A program made the translations under genes and the position numbers. Below are positions 34,837 to 44,915 of a DNA stretch of 64,000 bases, piece by piece; position 1 is the stretch's first letter, and each line of letters starts with the position of its first letter. The stretch is from NCBI GenBank assembly GCA_000827325.1, contig KN832870.1, positions 6,348,032 to 6,412,031 of the forward strand, in the 5' to 3' direction. This DNA is from Oidiodendron maius Zn. Lineage: Eukaryota; Ascomycota; Leotiomycetes; Myxotrichaceae. The notes under the pieces were generated by a model that searched no databases, was not told where the DNA came from, and saw only the letters and a program-made list of their open reading frames with translations.

Positions 34837-34870
34837 GCGGGGCCTCCGGGCGATCCTCCACTTTGCGGGG
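34837..34870. promoter_or_regulatory. Paired GCGGGG boxes (CreA-like)
   Basis: Two GCGGGG sites (34837-34842 and 34865-34870) about 400 bp upstream of the transporter start match the fungal carbon-repressor consensus SYGGRG. Two sites also occur at 52354-52369 in the regulator promoter. Confidence 0.45.
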
Positions 34871-35120
34871 ATTGTGTGGAGAGTCACACTGTGTAGTGGA
34901 ATTATGATCTAGTTTCTCTCTCCCTGCAGAAACCGGGGCAAAAACCGGCCCCTTAACAATTAAAACATTATGCTTGACGAGGTGGCATCATGGCCTTCTC
35001 CAACCTTCAAGGTAACACCCTTACACTTATTATAATCAACTAAGTCGGATTGCGCTATGGGTTGGGTCTATAAGCCTTTTAGTTTTACTAATACTCTCCC
35101 AATAAAAAGTGCTGGTCCCC

Positions 35121-36134
35121 TTAAAGCCTACCAACGCGGGGTATAGGGTTATCCATTATTAACTTTTCCCTAAGATGCCTCCACGCCTTTGCTCCTCGTC
35201 TTGCATTTCGGACTGGGTCATTCTTTTCCTCTCGCATCCGCCTGTCAAATGTTTCTAGAGACACCCAGCCCGAGAAGCCTTTATCAACCAGGAATGCCTT
35301 TGCGATGGATTGCACGGGCATATATGCACCGTAACCCGTCTCAAGTGGAAACGGTCTGGCTTCATTTGACCAGACGTGGCCGACAGCCAAGGCTGGATCG
35401 TACCACGGATGTGATTCGGAGTACGGCGGATCCAGGATCTCGCCATCGGACAGTTGAACATAGAAGATCTTATCTAATGGACAATTCTTTAAGAAGTCTT
35501 GTAAAGATTCCTCGAGCCTCTGAGCCCCGTTTGGTTGCCGCCCAGATGAGGTGAACGGGTCCGCCCAGAGTGCGGTACTGAGATGAAAGCTATCCAGGCA
35601 AAGGCCAAAGTTGTCCCGATCCACTTCCTGGACAATTCGTAATGCTTCTTGCCAGAGCGTGCAATGTGATGACCATGCCAGGTTTTCGTATGCGATTTTG
35701 ATCGCTGGTTCGGGTGCCGCAGCCAGATCAGCAAGCTCGCGCAGCTCAGAGACAATGACTTCATGGTCGGTATTTATATTGCGATCGTACGTAGAAGGCA
35801 CTTGAAGATACTCCGCTCCAATAGCTCTAGCGATTGCAAGCCAGCTTTCGGCCTTTTTAAGTCTCTCATCGAGAGGGGAGAGGTGGCCTTCGAAATTCTG
35901 GAAGGACACCAAAGCGATTACCCGAATTCGATGTGCCATGCAAAGACCCTTAACCTCTCGTGCCGTATCTAGCATTGGGATTGATAGACTATTTGAGTAT
36001 AATTCAAGGTCAGGAAAGGTGATTTCCAATCCACAAAATCCATTCTCAGCGGCAGCGACAATTTTATGAGGCAGAGTATGTGAAGAATGTTGACCAAGCG
36101 ATACGCTCGCAATCGCCAACTTGTTGTCGAGCAT
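35121..36134 (-). CDS. Sugar phosphate isomerase/epimerase-type TIM barrel (3-dehydroshikimate dehydratase-like)
   Basis: A 337-residue single exon from MLDNKLAIASVSLGQ. It is an AP-endonuclease-2/xylose-isomerase-like TIM barrel. Visible metal-site strands are AYENLAW, CLDSFHLS, VQLSDGEI and WVSLETFDRRM; the order and spacing match fungal 3-dehydroshikimate dehydratase (qa-4/QutC) closely. The same fold includes bacterial inosose dehydratase (IolE) and inosose isomerase (IolI). In this cluster, next to an inositol-2-dehydrogenase-like enzyme, action on a keto-inositol is the more likely role; that is inference. A qa-4-like protocatechuate-forming role cannot be excluded, but no other quinate gene is present. 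The ATG at 36134 is chosen because the upstream frame has no ATG. Confidence 0.8.
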   Translation of the reverse strand: MLDNKLAIASVSLGQHSSHTLPHKIVAAAENGFCGLEITFPDLELYSNSLSIPMLDTAREVKGLCMAHRIRVIALVSFQNFEGHLSPLDERLKKAESWLAIARAIGAEYLQVPSTYDRNINTDHEVIVSELRELADLAAAPEPAIKIAYENLAWSSHCTLWQEALRIVQEVDRDNFGLCLDSFHLSTALWADPFTSSGRQPNGAQRLEESLQDFLKNCPLDKIFYVQLSDGEILDPPYSESHPWYDPALAVGHVWSNEARPFPLETGYGAYMPVQSIAKAFLVDKGFSGWVSLETFDRRMREEKNDPVRNARRGAKAWRHLREKLIMDNPIPRVGRL

Positions 36135-36244
36135 GATTTTCTTGGGCGACAGAGGCCGAAGGCGTATGAGCAACTGTCTCTGAGAATAATAAATTAAGAA
36201 TTCTCATTCAGCAATTTAGGCAATAGTTGGAGGTAATTGAAGTC

Positions 36245-36303
36245 CGGATATGGCTGCCGGCAGCTCTTGGTAATTCCGAATATTCGCTCGGAAATACTCC
36301 CCG
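36245..36303. promoter_or_regulatory. Two CGGA-type inverted sites (CGG-N9-CCG)
   Basis: CGG-N9-CCG occurs at 36245-36259 (CGGATATGGCTGCCG) and 36289-36303 (CGGAAATACTCCCCG), 110-170 bp upstream of the TIM-barrel enzyme. Both begin CGGA, like the N10 sites elsewhere in the cluster. Candidate binding sites of the cluster Zn2Cys6 regulator. Confidence 0.45.
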
Positions 36304-36597
36304 GACTTATTTGAGAGCCGGTTTAAAGTTAGCATACACTTTCATATCCCGCGCTTCTCCTAGCTTAGACTGTGCGGGGCAGCACAGTTACTCTCCGCAT
36401 TTCCTTCACTAGGCAGTCCTCCCCTATTCGGCAATTGTGTGTGGAGGCTTATAATGGGGAGGGCGGGTTGGCGGTGGAGAAAAGATGTATATATATATAA
36501 CTGCGTGCTCTTCCTCGCGAGGTCGATATTTCTGTCTTCTTTACCTTCCTTAGCCCTCCGCTTTCATAAATCGGCTCATCATGTTGAAAAGTTGACA

Positions 36598-36950
36598 TTA
36601 TGGTCTTTCTAACTTTCAAGGCAACCTCCTTATTGCAGCCATTACGGCTGCTTCACGGGCTGTTTCCCTCCTCTTTGGCTACGACTAAGGCATTTTTGGG
36701 GGGGGGGATACTCACCATTAGTAAGTTTCTATATGTGCTTTGTACCCGTTGTCCACTCCTTCTACGTTGAGACCGCTCGACTATCTCTAGAGAGGCTTGA
36801 CCGAGTCTTCGAAATTAAATACGATGGGGGCTCAAGCATGACCTACAAGGAAGCTGCGAAACTTGCCCGCGTTTGTAGACCTTCAGACGCTGGGAAGTCT
36901 GACATCGCGATTAAAGTTCGATGAGGTCGAGATTGCAGGCTTTGAGAAAA
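36598..36950 (+). pseudogene. Relic of an MFS sugar transporter (internally deleted)
   Basis: The plus strand starts with sequence reading GNLLIAAITAASRAVSLLFGYD, the first helix of a fungal hexose/polyol porter. After a GGGGGGGGGG run and a short gap it jumps to YVETARLSLERLDRVFEIKY, the cytosolic tail found just after helix 12. The roughly 1.4 kb in between is missing and a stop interrupts the first helix. It is a transporter of a different subfamily from the one at 33-34 kb. A short similar leader (ATGGCCTTCTCCAACCTTCA) occurs near 34.99 kb and may be another scrap. Confidence 0.72.
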
Positions 36951-36954
36951 GCCT

Positions 36955-37840
36955 GGTCCTCCGAACTGAAGAGGCTAATTTAGATAAGCACTCGTATCCA
37001 GGGTCGCGGTCCAGATATACGTTTGCCAAAGTTCAATGTCTTCCGTCAGATTTACAATCTATTTAAACAGTACCGAGGGATTTATTCTGTCTACTATTAT
37101 TTCTCCGACTAAATGAATAGATACTCTGCCTCGTTGCATTAGAAGCATACCAACATTGTAGCCATTTGCCTGTCGTAGAACCTCCTGTCCCATATCGATA
37201 TGGACAGCCTACACAGCTGGAAAGATAACGGTCATCTTCCCGAACACGAATCCTCCCGTTTCATCATATCAGTAAATGTAGAAAGTGTCTCAACTTTGGG
37301 TATGGTGCATTCCGGGAGACACAGATTATTCGAGGATATGACTATGGGCCTGCGAGCAACAGCGCAAAGACTGAATACAATGAGTTGTTGACCGTGGACA
37401 TGCTGATATAATATCAGATGAAGATTGTTTTGTGTATTTGTCAAGGGCGATGGAATTCAAATACATCCACTTAATTGACCCTTCATCATTCGGACGTTGT
37501 TGAATGCTCGGTTTTAAGGGAGGCCACTAGTCTGTTCATGGCTCTGTGATGATATCTTGACCCAGAATGGTCTTGTGTCGCGAAATACACGCTGCCTTTA
37601 GACTTCGTGCAGCTCATTGCGTGCGAGGTGCATTGTAGTACGTTCTTCCGGATAACCAATAGAATTGGGTATAGTCTACACATCCACAGTCCACGATCCG
37701 TTGGCTGACGATAATATAGCATTTCTCGTTACTGGTGCTACCGTCGTAGAGCATTAATATACACCTTAGCTCCGTAGTTCGTTTGCATGCTTCCATATTC
37801 TGGATATGGAATCACGGAGTTTTGGGTTAAGGAATTCTGA
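36955..37840. other. Intergenic, no gene seen
   Basis: The 3' flank of the regulator gene on the right. Short frames here have no recognisable content. Confidence 0.45.
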
Positions 37841-37846
37841 TTTTCA

Positions 37847-40740
37847 TCAAGCAGAGGGGTCGGGCAGAAATTGCGCATCAGCCATGAGCATCCAGTCCAG
37901 GTCTGGATCAATATCAAAGTCATTACGCATGTTATGTCGCGCAACTGGAAATCCCTCTTGGTCCACAGAGATCGTGGTATCAAGGTGATTTGACACTCGT
38001 GGTCGTTTGTGTGGAGAAAACATAATCTGGTTGGGCCTTCGTAAAATCTTGCTGGAGCGTGTCCGAATCTCCCATTGTTGCTGCAATCCCACAAGGAGAT
38101 CTTTAGCACGCCTGGCACTTTGCCAAGAGAGAGAGAATTCATCAAGGGCCCTGAAGCATGTACTCAGGAAGGCTGCAATATCGTGATGTGACTGAGAGGG
38201 ATACTTGCACACGGCAGCAAAGAGAAGAAAAAGGATTGCTGAAGATGTAATAGAGACTGCCTTGACGTTAATTCGACGGAGGGTGTATCTGGATTCGTAT
38301 AAGACCAGAATCTTGGCGATTGAAATTGCGGATTGAATGCACATCTCTCGAGCGTGTAGATAACCTGGTCCTTTTGGTGGCTGTGGTTGTAGATAGCTTT
38401 TCGACATCCAGGGTCGGTGAGCATATATAATATTCTGATAATACTGCATACTATTTGAAAAGAGCAGTTTAGCTATTAGGCTCGCCACAAAAAATATAAT
38501 GCGACTCTCACTTACTGCAAGAGCAATACATGTGGAAGATACGTCGCGCTGTGGTCATTGAGATCGATCTGTAATGCTGGTGGGAGCTGGGCTTTCCAAT
38601 GTCGAAGCTTCGCAACAATTTTTGCGTTGAGCTCCTGTAGCAGTGTCTTGGAGAAGTGTGACGTTCCATAACTGGGCAGAAAAAAGCATAATATTGTCAG
38701 AGATGTTATTTCCACTCTCCTTGTAAGCTTGGATCTTACAGAATGTATCCACACGGAGCCATGAGCTCACAGAGTGCGACCTGCTGCTGACTCACAGCTT
38801 CTGTGTAATCTAATAAACCAGCGTCGACATCGACGGAGTTGGGGAAAATATATGGCGCCCATTTAGCGGATGCCCATTGACTCGCATGATGATCGGGCTT
38901 GCCCACGGTCACATCCTCCATGTTGGTGCGGCAAGGTCTACCAAGGCTAAATCCCAAAAGCCTAGATAGATGTTCCGTCAGAATATAAAGCGTTAGCGCT
39001 AGAGATATGGATGTGGAATACTGACTGGTCAACGGTATAAGCTGCCCAGAAGACCGTTCGACGAAGGTCAGCGTCAGCAGCAGTGATGTCTCCACTGGAA
39101 ACATGGGCAGACATATCAAGATGCAGAGCGAGATCAAAAGCGAGTCGTGTTGCCATTCCTGGGTGAATGTTAAATAGATTCGGGAACGGAAAGGTCATGT
39201 TGCAATATACCACTGTAGAGCCATCCGCGAGCATCTGTCCCATTTCCAATCTCATGGCTGCTAAGAATAACCATGGCCTGAATTGTCGCTACACACGGGC
39301 AGTCCAGTTCGATCTCGAGGAGTGACTTTGCACGATCCCCAAAAAGACTTTGGAAATGTGATAAAGGTTGGATGATGGCGAGTCTCGAAAGCAGCACCAA
39401 GAGCACACCTGTCAGACTAGATTAGACTACTTGCATTCCCTGCGGTCTGGCGACAAAGCAAGTACTTACATTGCATTTCTGAGTGCTTCCGAATAAAATG
39501 GGGTGTCTTTCATATCCAGCCATTTGACCTTGGCCTCCTCATATATCCTTCGGTCGACCACATGAAAAAAGGGATTCTGCCAGCTGAAATAGAGGTTGAT
39601 CAGATGCTCCTCAAGGGAGGCGGGGATCTCTATGTTACAGCCTAGGCGATCTAAACGTTGTAATACATCATGTTTAGCTTTGCGATATGACTCGAAGGTG
39701 TCTGAAATCGGCATGTTTGGCAGATTGAAATTCGATGTTGGGCCACAAAAGTGAGTCTGTCCTCCTGGTCCTATTCGTAAAGTGCCGACCCTATCTGATA
39801 GTTCGTCGGTAAGACTGTCTATGCCCTCCGAATCACTAGTATCCTCCACAAATGTAGAGTTATTGTCGCTGGGCTCCGGGCTAAGTGGCTCGGGGATTTC
39901 TTCGAAGGACGTACCAAGAGTACCACTTGGCGATGTTGTTTCGAAAAGGCAGTGAACGTCTGAAGAGTTTGGCGTAATATATGTCCCCAAACCAATATCC
40001 CAATCCCAGCATTCCATGATGCTCCTCGAGCTACTGTTTTGTGCGCTTCGGCCTACCCCGGCCACGATGGTACGAGTATCGCCGTAGGCAGTAGCGGGCA
40101 AAGAAGACAGTGACTGAGACTGCATAGCATCTGTATATCTGTTTTCAGGTAATTCCTTAGATGGCGGAGGATCAGTTTCTCTACTTGGCTTGCTGTGGTG
40201 GGGTTGAGAGGAATCGGCGACGAAGCCGACCCTATTGTTTCGCAGTTGGTATGTTGTGCCAAAGTTGAATTTATTTCGCTCAGCCCTAGTAGTTCCAAGA
40301 TTCTTGTCAACGCCGAGTCCCTCTCCTTTGGCATCGGTGGCGGCTGGAGCCCATTGGAACGGATAAAGCAACACAGCTGATCAACCCTAGTTGATAGCAA
40401 CTCGATTGCGATGCGAAGGGGGAGCCTGCAGCACCTTGTGTTAACGCGGCTTATATTGACATAGCAGAAGAGCTATCTCTTCCCAGAGCCTCGCGATCAT
40501 ACAGAAGAGATACAGCGGAGCTCTGCACTTACTTTCTTTTATCGACAGACTGGTAGCGACATTCACGACTCCTGTGTGCGCAATTCCAGCATGACGGCCT
40601 CCCACCATCACACTGTTAGTTGTTAGAAATCCTTTCCGAATCAGGGTGTGGGGGGGGGGTCTAACCTTTACCTTGCTCTCGCGACAGGCGAGGCAAGCCA
40701 TCGTAGCATGCCTCCTCTTCGTGACCTTTTCAGGAGGCAT
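37847..40740 (-). pseudogene. Zn2Cys6 transcription factor, probably broken paralog of the one at 49-52 kb
   Basis: Exons read as 40666-40740, 40533-40612, 39470-40425, 39211-39408, 39026-39158, 38740-38961, 38516-38671 and 37847-38450. The Zn2Cys6 cluster is split by intron 1: CLACRESKVK, then CDGGRPSCWNCAHRSREC. A fungal-specific transcription factor (MHR) domain follows (WLYSG, GMATRLAFDLALHLD, DLRRTVFWAAYTVDQLLG). All seven intron positions match the paralog at 49.1-52.1 kb. Two frame switches are needed to follow the family: one in exon 3 between about 40.05 and 40.37 kb, and one in exon 4 within the TTTTTGGGG run near 39.34 kb. Their lengths offset each other, but the open frame in between stops. 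It is either a young pseudogene or carries sequence errors. Confidence 0.75.
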
Positions 40741-41119
40741 TTTGGCACTGCTATGTTCAAATTCAGTCAAATTCTTGTGTTTTGATGAGATGATGTCTCT
40801 GATACCTCCAACACGCCGAGATGCGGGGGATAAGTGGGGAGTAAGCAGTATGACCAGGAGACCGTAGAGAGCATTTACACATCGGCAAATCAATCCCGAG
40901 TCCCTCTTAAGTTGCCTCAAAAGCACCCGGGGTACTCTGGACAATGAAACCTGAAGGAGTGGTTAGAACTTGCGCTCTGGACAGAGCGTTCCCATCGTGC
41001 GCGAATAATTATACGGTATGCGTTGCCCAGCCAGGGCAACTTTGAGAATGTTCTTCCGGGACACAACAGGAACCCCAGGGTAGTCTGACTCAGCATCATG
41101 TGATGCTGGCTAAATTAAT

Positions 41120-41884
41120 CGGCATTTTACTAAATCCGACCACACATTTCAGTTATTTACTGAATCCGGGTCGTGACCCAAATTAACTAATTACCAGATC
41201 CAACCATTTGCAACTTAAAATTGTTATAACCAACCCATTTCTTAATGCTTTTAAATAAAATTTAAAATATAAGCTCATAGTATTATGTGTGATAAATACC
41301 TAAGTAGCATTAATTAATTTATTAACAGTTATAGAGAACTTGGGTTAGGGGTATAATAGGGGCAGAACTTAATATCTACAGAATTAGTAAGAGGCTTCCT
41401 TTGAATTCTGAAATATTTATCATATATGATACTACAAGCCTGTATTTTTATTTTATTTAATAATAATAATAATAATATTCTTACTACCTAGGCTATATAG
41501 CACCTGGAACCTCTAATAATACATAATGTTCATGTAGTAAAACCCTACCGAGGCGGGATAAAAACCCACATGCTGTAAAGTTAGTTGTCCTAGTAAAGCG
41601 CTAGAGAGGCGCTAGGGTTTCGTTGCTGCCCTGCTAGAACTCAACCTTCTAGCCTGGTGATACTAGACAAAGTGGGACACAGGCATCGCGCTGGCGACAC
41701 GCTGGCAACCCCCTGGGTCTAAACCTGAACCTGAACCTGAACCTCCTCGGCCCTATAACGTTCAGCCAGCCGGAAATTTTTATTTAAAAGCATTAAGAAA
41801 TGGCTAAGTTATAACAATTTTAAGTTGTAAATGGTCGGATCTGGTAATTAGTTAATATGTGTGGTCGGATTTAGTAAAATGCCG
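41120..41884. mobile_element. MULE-like MITE with perfect 9-bp target duplication
   Basis: A 765-bp element between identical 9-bp copies of TAAATTAAT (41111-41119 and 41885-41893). Its arms are long inverted repeats of about 120 bp starting CGGCATTTTACTAAATCCGA. The left arm carries an extra insert of about 37 bp (CAGTTATTTACTGAATCC region). The arms share a CTTAATGCTTTTAAATAAAA end. The interior (TAA-TAATAATAATA run near 41.46 kb, CCTGAACCTGAACCTGAACC near 41.73 kb) is non-coding. The intact duplication implies a fairly recent insertion. It sits between the broken regulator and the broken dehydrogenase. Confidence 0.88.
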
Positions 41885-42190
41885 TAAATTAATTGAGATC
41901 AGATTCATTTGTATTGTGAGAAAGGAATTAACCCACACGGGTTGAATAGCCCTTTGCGCATAACTTTTATGGTTCCTCAAGAATGCATTCAGCTCTCGAA
42001 TTTGTTCGGATTCCCAGTCCCGATTAATCTCTCCCCGAAGTATAACACTCGACGGCCTATTGTAGCCCGATCTTCTAGGTTAATGGGTTTTGTATTTAAA
42101 GACCCCTTCAATTAATAACTGTCTGTTCTGTGAGGTAAACGATGAGATAAACGATGAGATAAACGCTTAATCTACTCTTTCTCACTCAAC

Positions 42191-42779
42191 ATGCCCAGCC
42201 AGAAGCTCCGAGTTGGCATTGCTGGCCTTGGCAGAGTGGGTAGGCATCATTTGGAAGTATGCTAAGCCCAGCGGCGGTATATTTGTCGACTGTGCTATTC
42301 ACGACCTTGTTTCTCTGGTTCTTCAGGGAAGATTGTCGGATCAGGAGCCTGCAGGCTGTTGGAGTAACAGCTGTGCATGCCGGGCTAGACCGGAACAAAG
42401 ACCAAGACAACGCGACCGCGACAGTGGAGCTTTTCGGTGGTAAAATTGCGTCTCTATACTGCTCGCGCATGATGGCTGCCGGATAGGAAGACACTACAGA
42501 GGTAATTTGTGGAAGAGGCTCTTTGAGAGTCAATATGCATGGGCGAAAGAACTATGTCGAAATTCATGATTCCCTCCATGTCAGGCGCGAGCTTCCGTAG
42601 CATTACTATGAGCGCTTTAAGGACGCCTTCGTCACTGAGGCTCGAGAGTTCACGGCGTGCTGCTTGGAGAACAAATTTTCGCCGATCAATCTTCGAAGTT
42701 CAGTTAAGGCTGTCATTATTGCTCAAGAACTGCAGCGTAGCCTAGTTACTGGCGCCAAGTTATATTTCAACAAGAATTG
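42191..42779 (+). pseudogene. Relic of Gfo/Idh/MocA dehydrogenase
   Basis: It begins with an intact-looking Rossmann start, MPSQKLRVGIAGLGRVG, ending at RHHLE. It then jumps directly to KPSGGIFVDCAIHDL, the catalytic D-x3-H region of the family, skipping about 150 residues of the normal protein. The remainder follows the gene at 47.3-48.4 kb in changing frames (VELFGGKIASLYCSRMMAAG, then FTACCLENKF near the end). It is therefore an internally deleted, frame-broken paralog of that gene, in the same orientation. Confidence 0.85.
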
Positions 42780-43127
42780 AACTATGAGCCAGGGAGTAGA
42801 GGAATTGGGATGGGCACACTAGAATACGAGGTTGTGAATAAACTTAAATTTTAAAGACAAAAATTGATTGAAAATGAAGTTATTTTCTCCAAAGAACGAC
42901 TATGCAGCCATCTCAGGTCCGAGATTGGCCACGAACTATTTCGTACAGAGTGAAAGACCCTCTGAAGCATGGATATCTAAATTAATTGGCGACCACAAGA
43001 TAACCCCCCACCCCCAGAGACAAGACTGGGTCATGACTGTCGCATCTTGATGCTATTTGAAGGATATCACATGCAACCCCCAGACTTCGTACTGGTCACG
43101 GAGAACATATTGGGCCCTCAAGGTGCA

Positions 43128-44120
43128 CTACCATCTAAGAATCTTTTCTGGAAAATACTCATCGATGAGTTCCAGATAGTACGACTGAGTGATGAAACAT
43201 GGTTAGCGAGCGCTGCCATTGATATTAAATGAGCGTTAGAAGAAAAAAAGTCTAACCTTTAGCTTTTCGGGATCCGGGATTTCATTTGACTTGCTATACA
43301 AATCATAGGGGTTAAACGCCCGCACAGCTTTGAGCATTTCCTGATCATGTTGGTTCATCAACTCATGGTATGCGCCTTCTTTGTGCCACGGGTAGAACGA
43401 ATGATATCTGATCATCGCCAACCCTTCGGCAGGAATTTTGGATTGATCCTTGACAATATGGTAGAGATATTCGTCGTGACCCCATGAAAGCATCACGTTA
43501 TCCAATCCGCAGCCAGGGGAATAGATCCCGAACTTGGTGCTGTATATTTCGTTCTTGTAATCATCGTTGTCCTTAAATGACTCTGTCCCAAAAATAATCT
43601 TATCGTCAAAAGCACAACCGACTGGAAATGTATCGCCGACCACATCCCACTGTCCCTGAGCACCGAAAAAGAACAAAAGCTTGCCAAGGTCATGTATAAG
43701 ACCCACAAGTTGCATCCAGCGGGGTTTGCCATCAGCACGGAGCGCTTCAGCGGACTGAAGTAAATGTGTCATCTGGGACTGGGTAGTGTCCGGATCACAT
43801 TCATCAATAAATGTGTTCAACTTTTCCATAGCCTCCCAGACGGTCATGTTTGCACGAGTCTTATTCTTGAAATCATTGCGCGCCTTGAGGTTATACGCGA
43901 CGGTTTGAAGCGTGTGTTGTGTAGCATAGAAATTCTTCACGCCATCACGAGCGTCTTCGAACTGACGAAAAGTAGACTTGTTCTTCTCTCTGTCAAAATC
44001 GGATTCTCCATAGAGAGAGTCGTCTGTTATGAAATTTCCTTTAACGATGTTCACAGCATCGATGCTGTCAGACATCGATTCGAGATTGACCGGACGTGGT
44101 TGGAGAACAGCGGCTGCCAT
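43128..44120 (-). CDS. MIOX: myo-Inositol oxygenase
   Basis: Two exons, 43257-44120 and 43128-43184, with a 72-bp intron (donor GTTAGA, acceptor CACTCAG). The product is 306 residues ending in the expected YFPEKILRW-type tail. It converts myo-inositol and O2 to D-glucuronate using a mixed-valence diiron centre. All six iron ligands expected for the family are visible: H119, H143-D144 (LIHDLGK), H215 (WGHDEYL), H240 (RYHSFYPWH) and D273 (FNPYDLY). Substrate-loop elements (FPVGCAFD, YSPGCGLDNVMLSWGHDEYLY) are present. It is divergent from the dioxygenase-like gene to its right, sharing a 0.8-kb promoter region. Length and motifs are complete, so it should be active. It is the strongest anchor for inositol catabolism in this cluster. 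Confidence 0.95.
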
Positions 44121-44250
44121 TTTTGGTAGTGAAATTGAAGTAATAGAGTATACCTACATTCAGCTAGGTTAAATTTGATGGGCAGTTGCAAGACGTCGAA
44201 GCACAATTTATAAGGATACAACTTATGAAGCACATTGAACAAGCAGCGTC

Positions 44251-44266
44251 CGGATATCGTTCTCCG
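44251..44266. promoter_or_regulatory. CGG-N10-CCG site in MIOX/dioxygenase promoter
   Basis: CGGATATCGTTCTCCG, an inverted CGG pair spaced by 10 bp, about 130 bp upstream of MIOX. An N8 variant, CGGAATTCCCTCCG, lies at 44604-44617. Candidate site for the cluster Zn2Cys6 protein. Confidence 0.5.
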
Positions 44267-44915
44267 AACCTCTCTACTAGTCTGAGAACCGACGATGAAC
44301 TTTGATGGGCCTATAATTTTCAGGTGAACTGACGTAAAGTCTCTTGCCACGACCGATTATGAACCTAGAGTTAAAACATACGGGTGATCACGGAGAGCAT
44401 TTCCCGAACCCCACCTCAAAGTTGAAAGTGGGCGCCACAAAAGAGAACAAAAACGGATTGGAGGCTAGAAACATCTAACACACGTGAGGCTGATATTTCA
44501 ACCCTAGCATTATACCAAAGGGCTGCTCTCATCCAGCATCATATGTGCCATTACAATCGATTCCTGGCCAGGTCAAAAGTGTATGGGCGAAGGGTTACAA
44601 CCTCGGAATTCCCTCCGGAGTGGGGTGTATTAACGACTTAGCCGCAACCCATCGTTGAGTCGGGTATTTGCGCATCGCCCGATAAATCCTGCCCAACAAA
44701 GTCTTCCTCGTCATTTTTATTTTTAACTCATCGCGAAAATTCCAAAGAAAAAGATAGCCATAGAGGTAAGCCACCTTCCTACGGGTGTATACATGCTATG
44801 GCTTGGGACTGAAACCTCACCTCAATAAGGCTGTCCTTATCTCGTTCTTGAAGCTGCAAGAACTCGGACAAGATCGAAGTCTTCCAGGCTCTACCGACGA
44901 TTTACGTCTGCCAGA

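Noticed and set aside
35121-36134. A quinate utilisation cluster
   Set aside because: Only a dehydroshikimate-dehydratase-like gene is present; there is no quinate dehydrogenase, dehydroquinase or quinate regulator pair.
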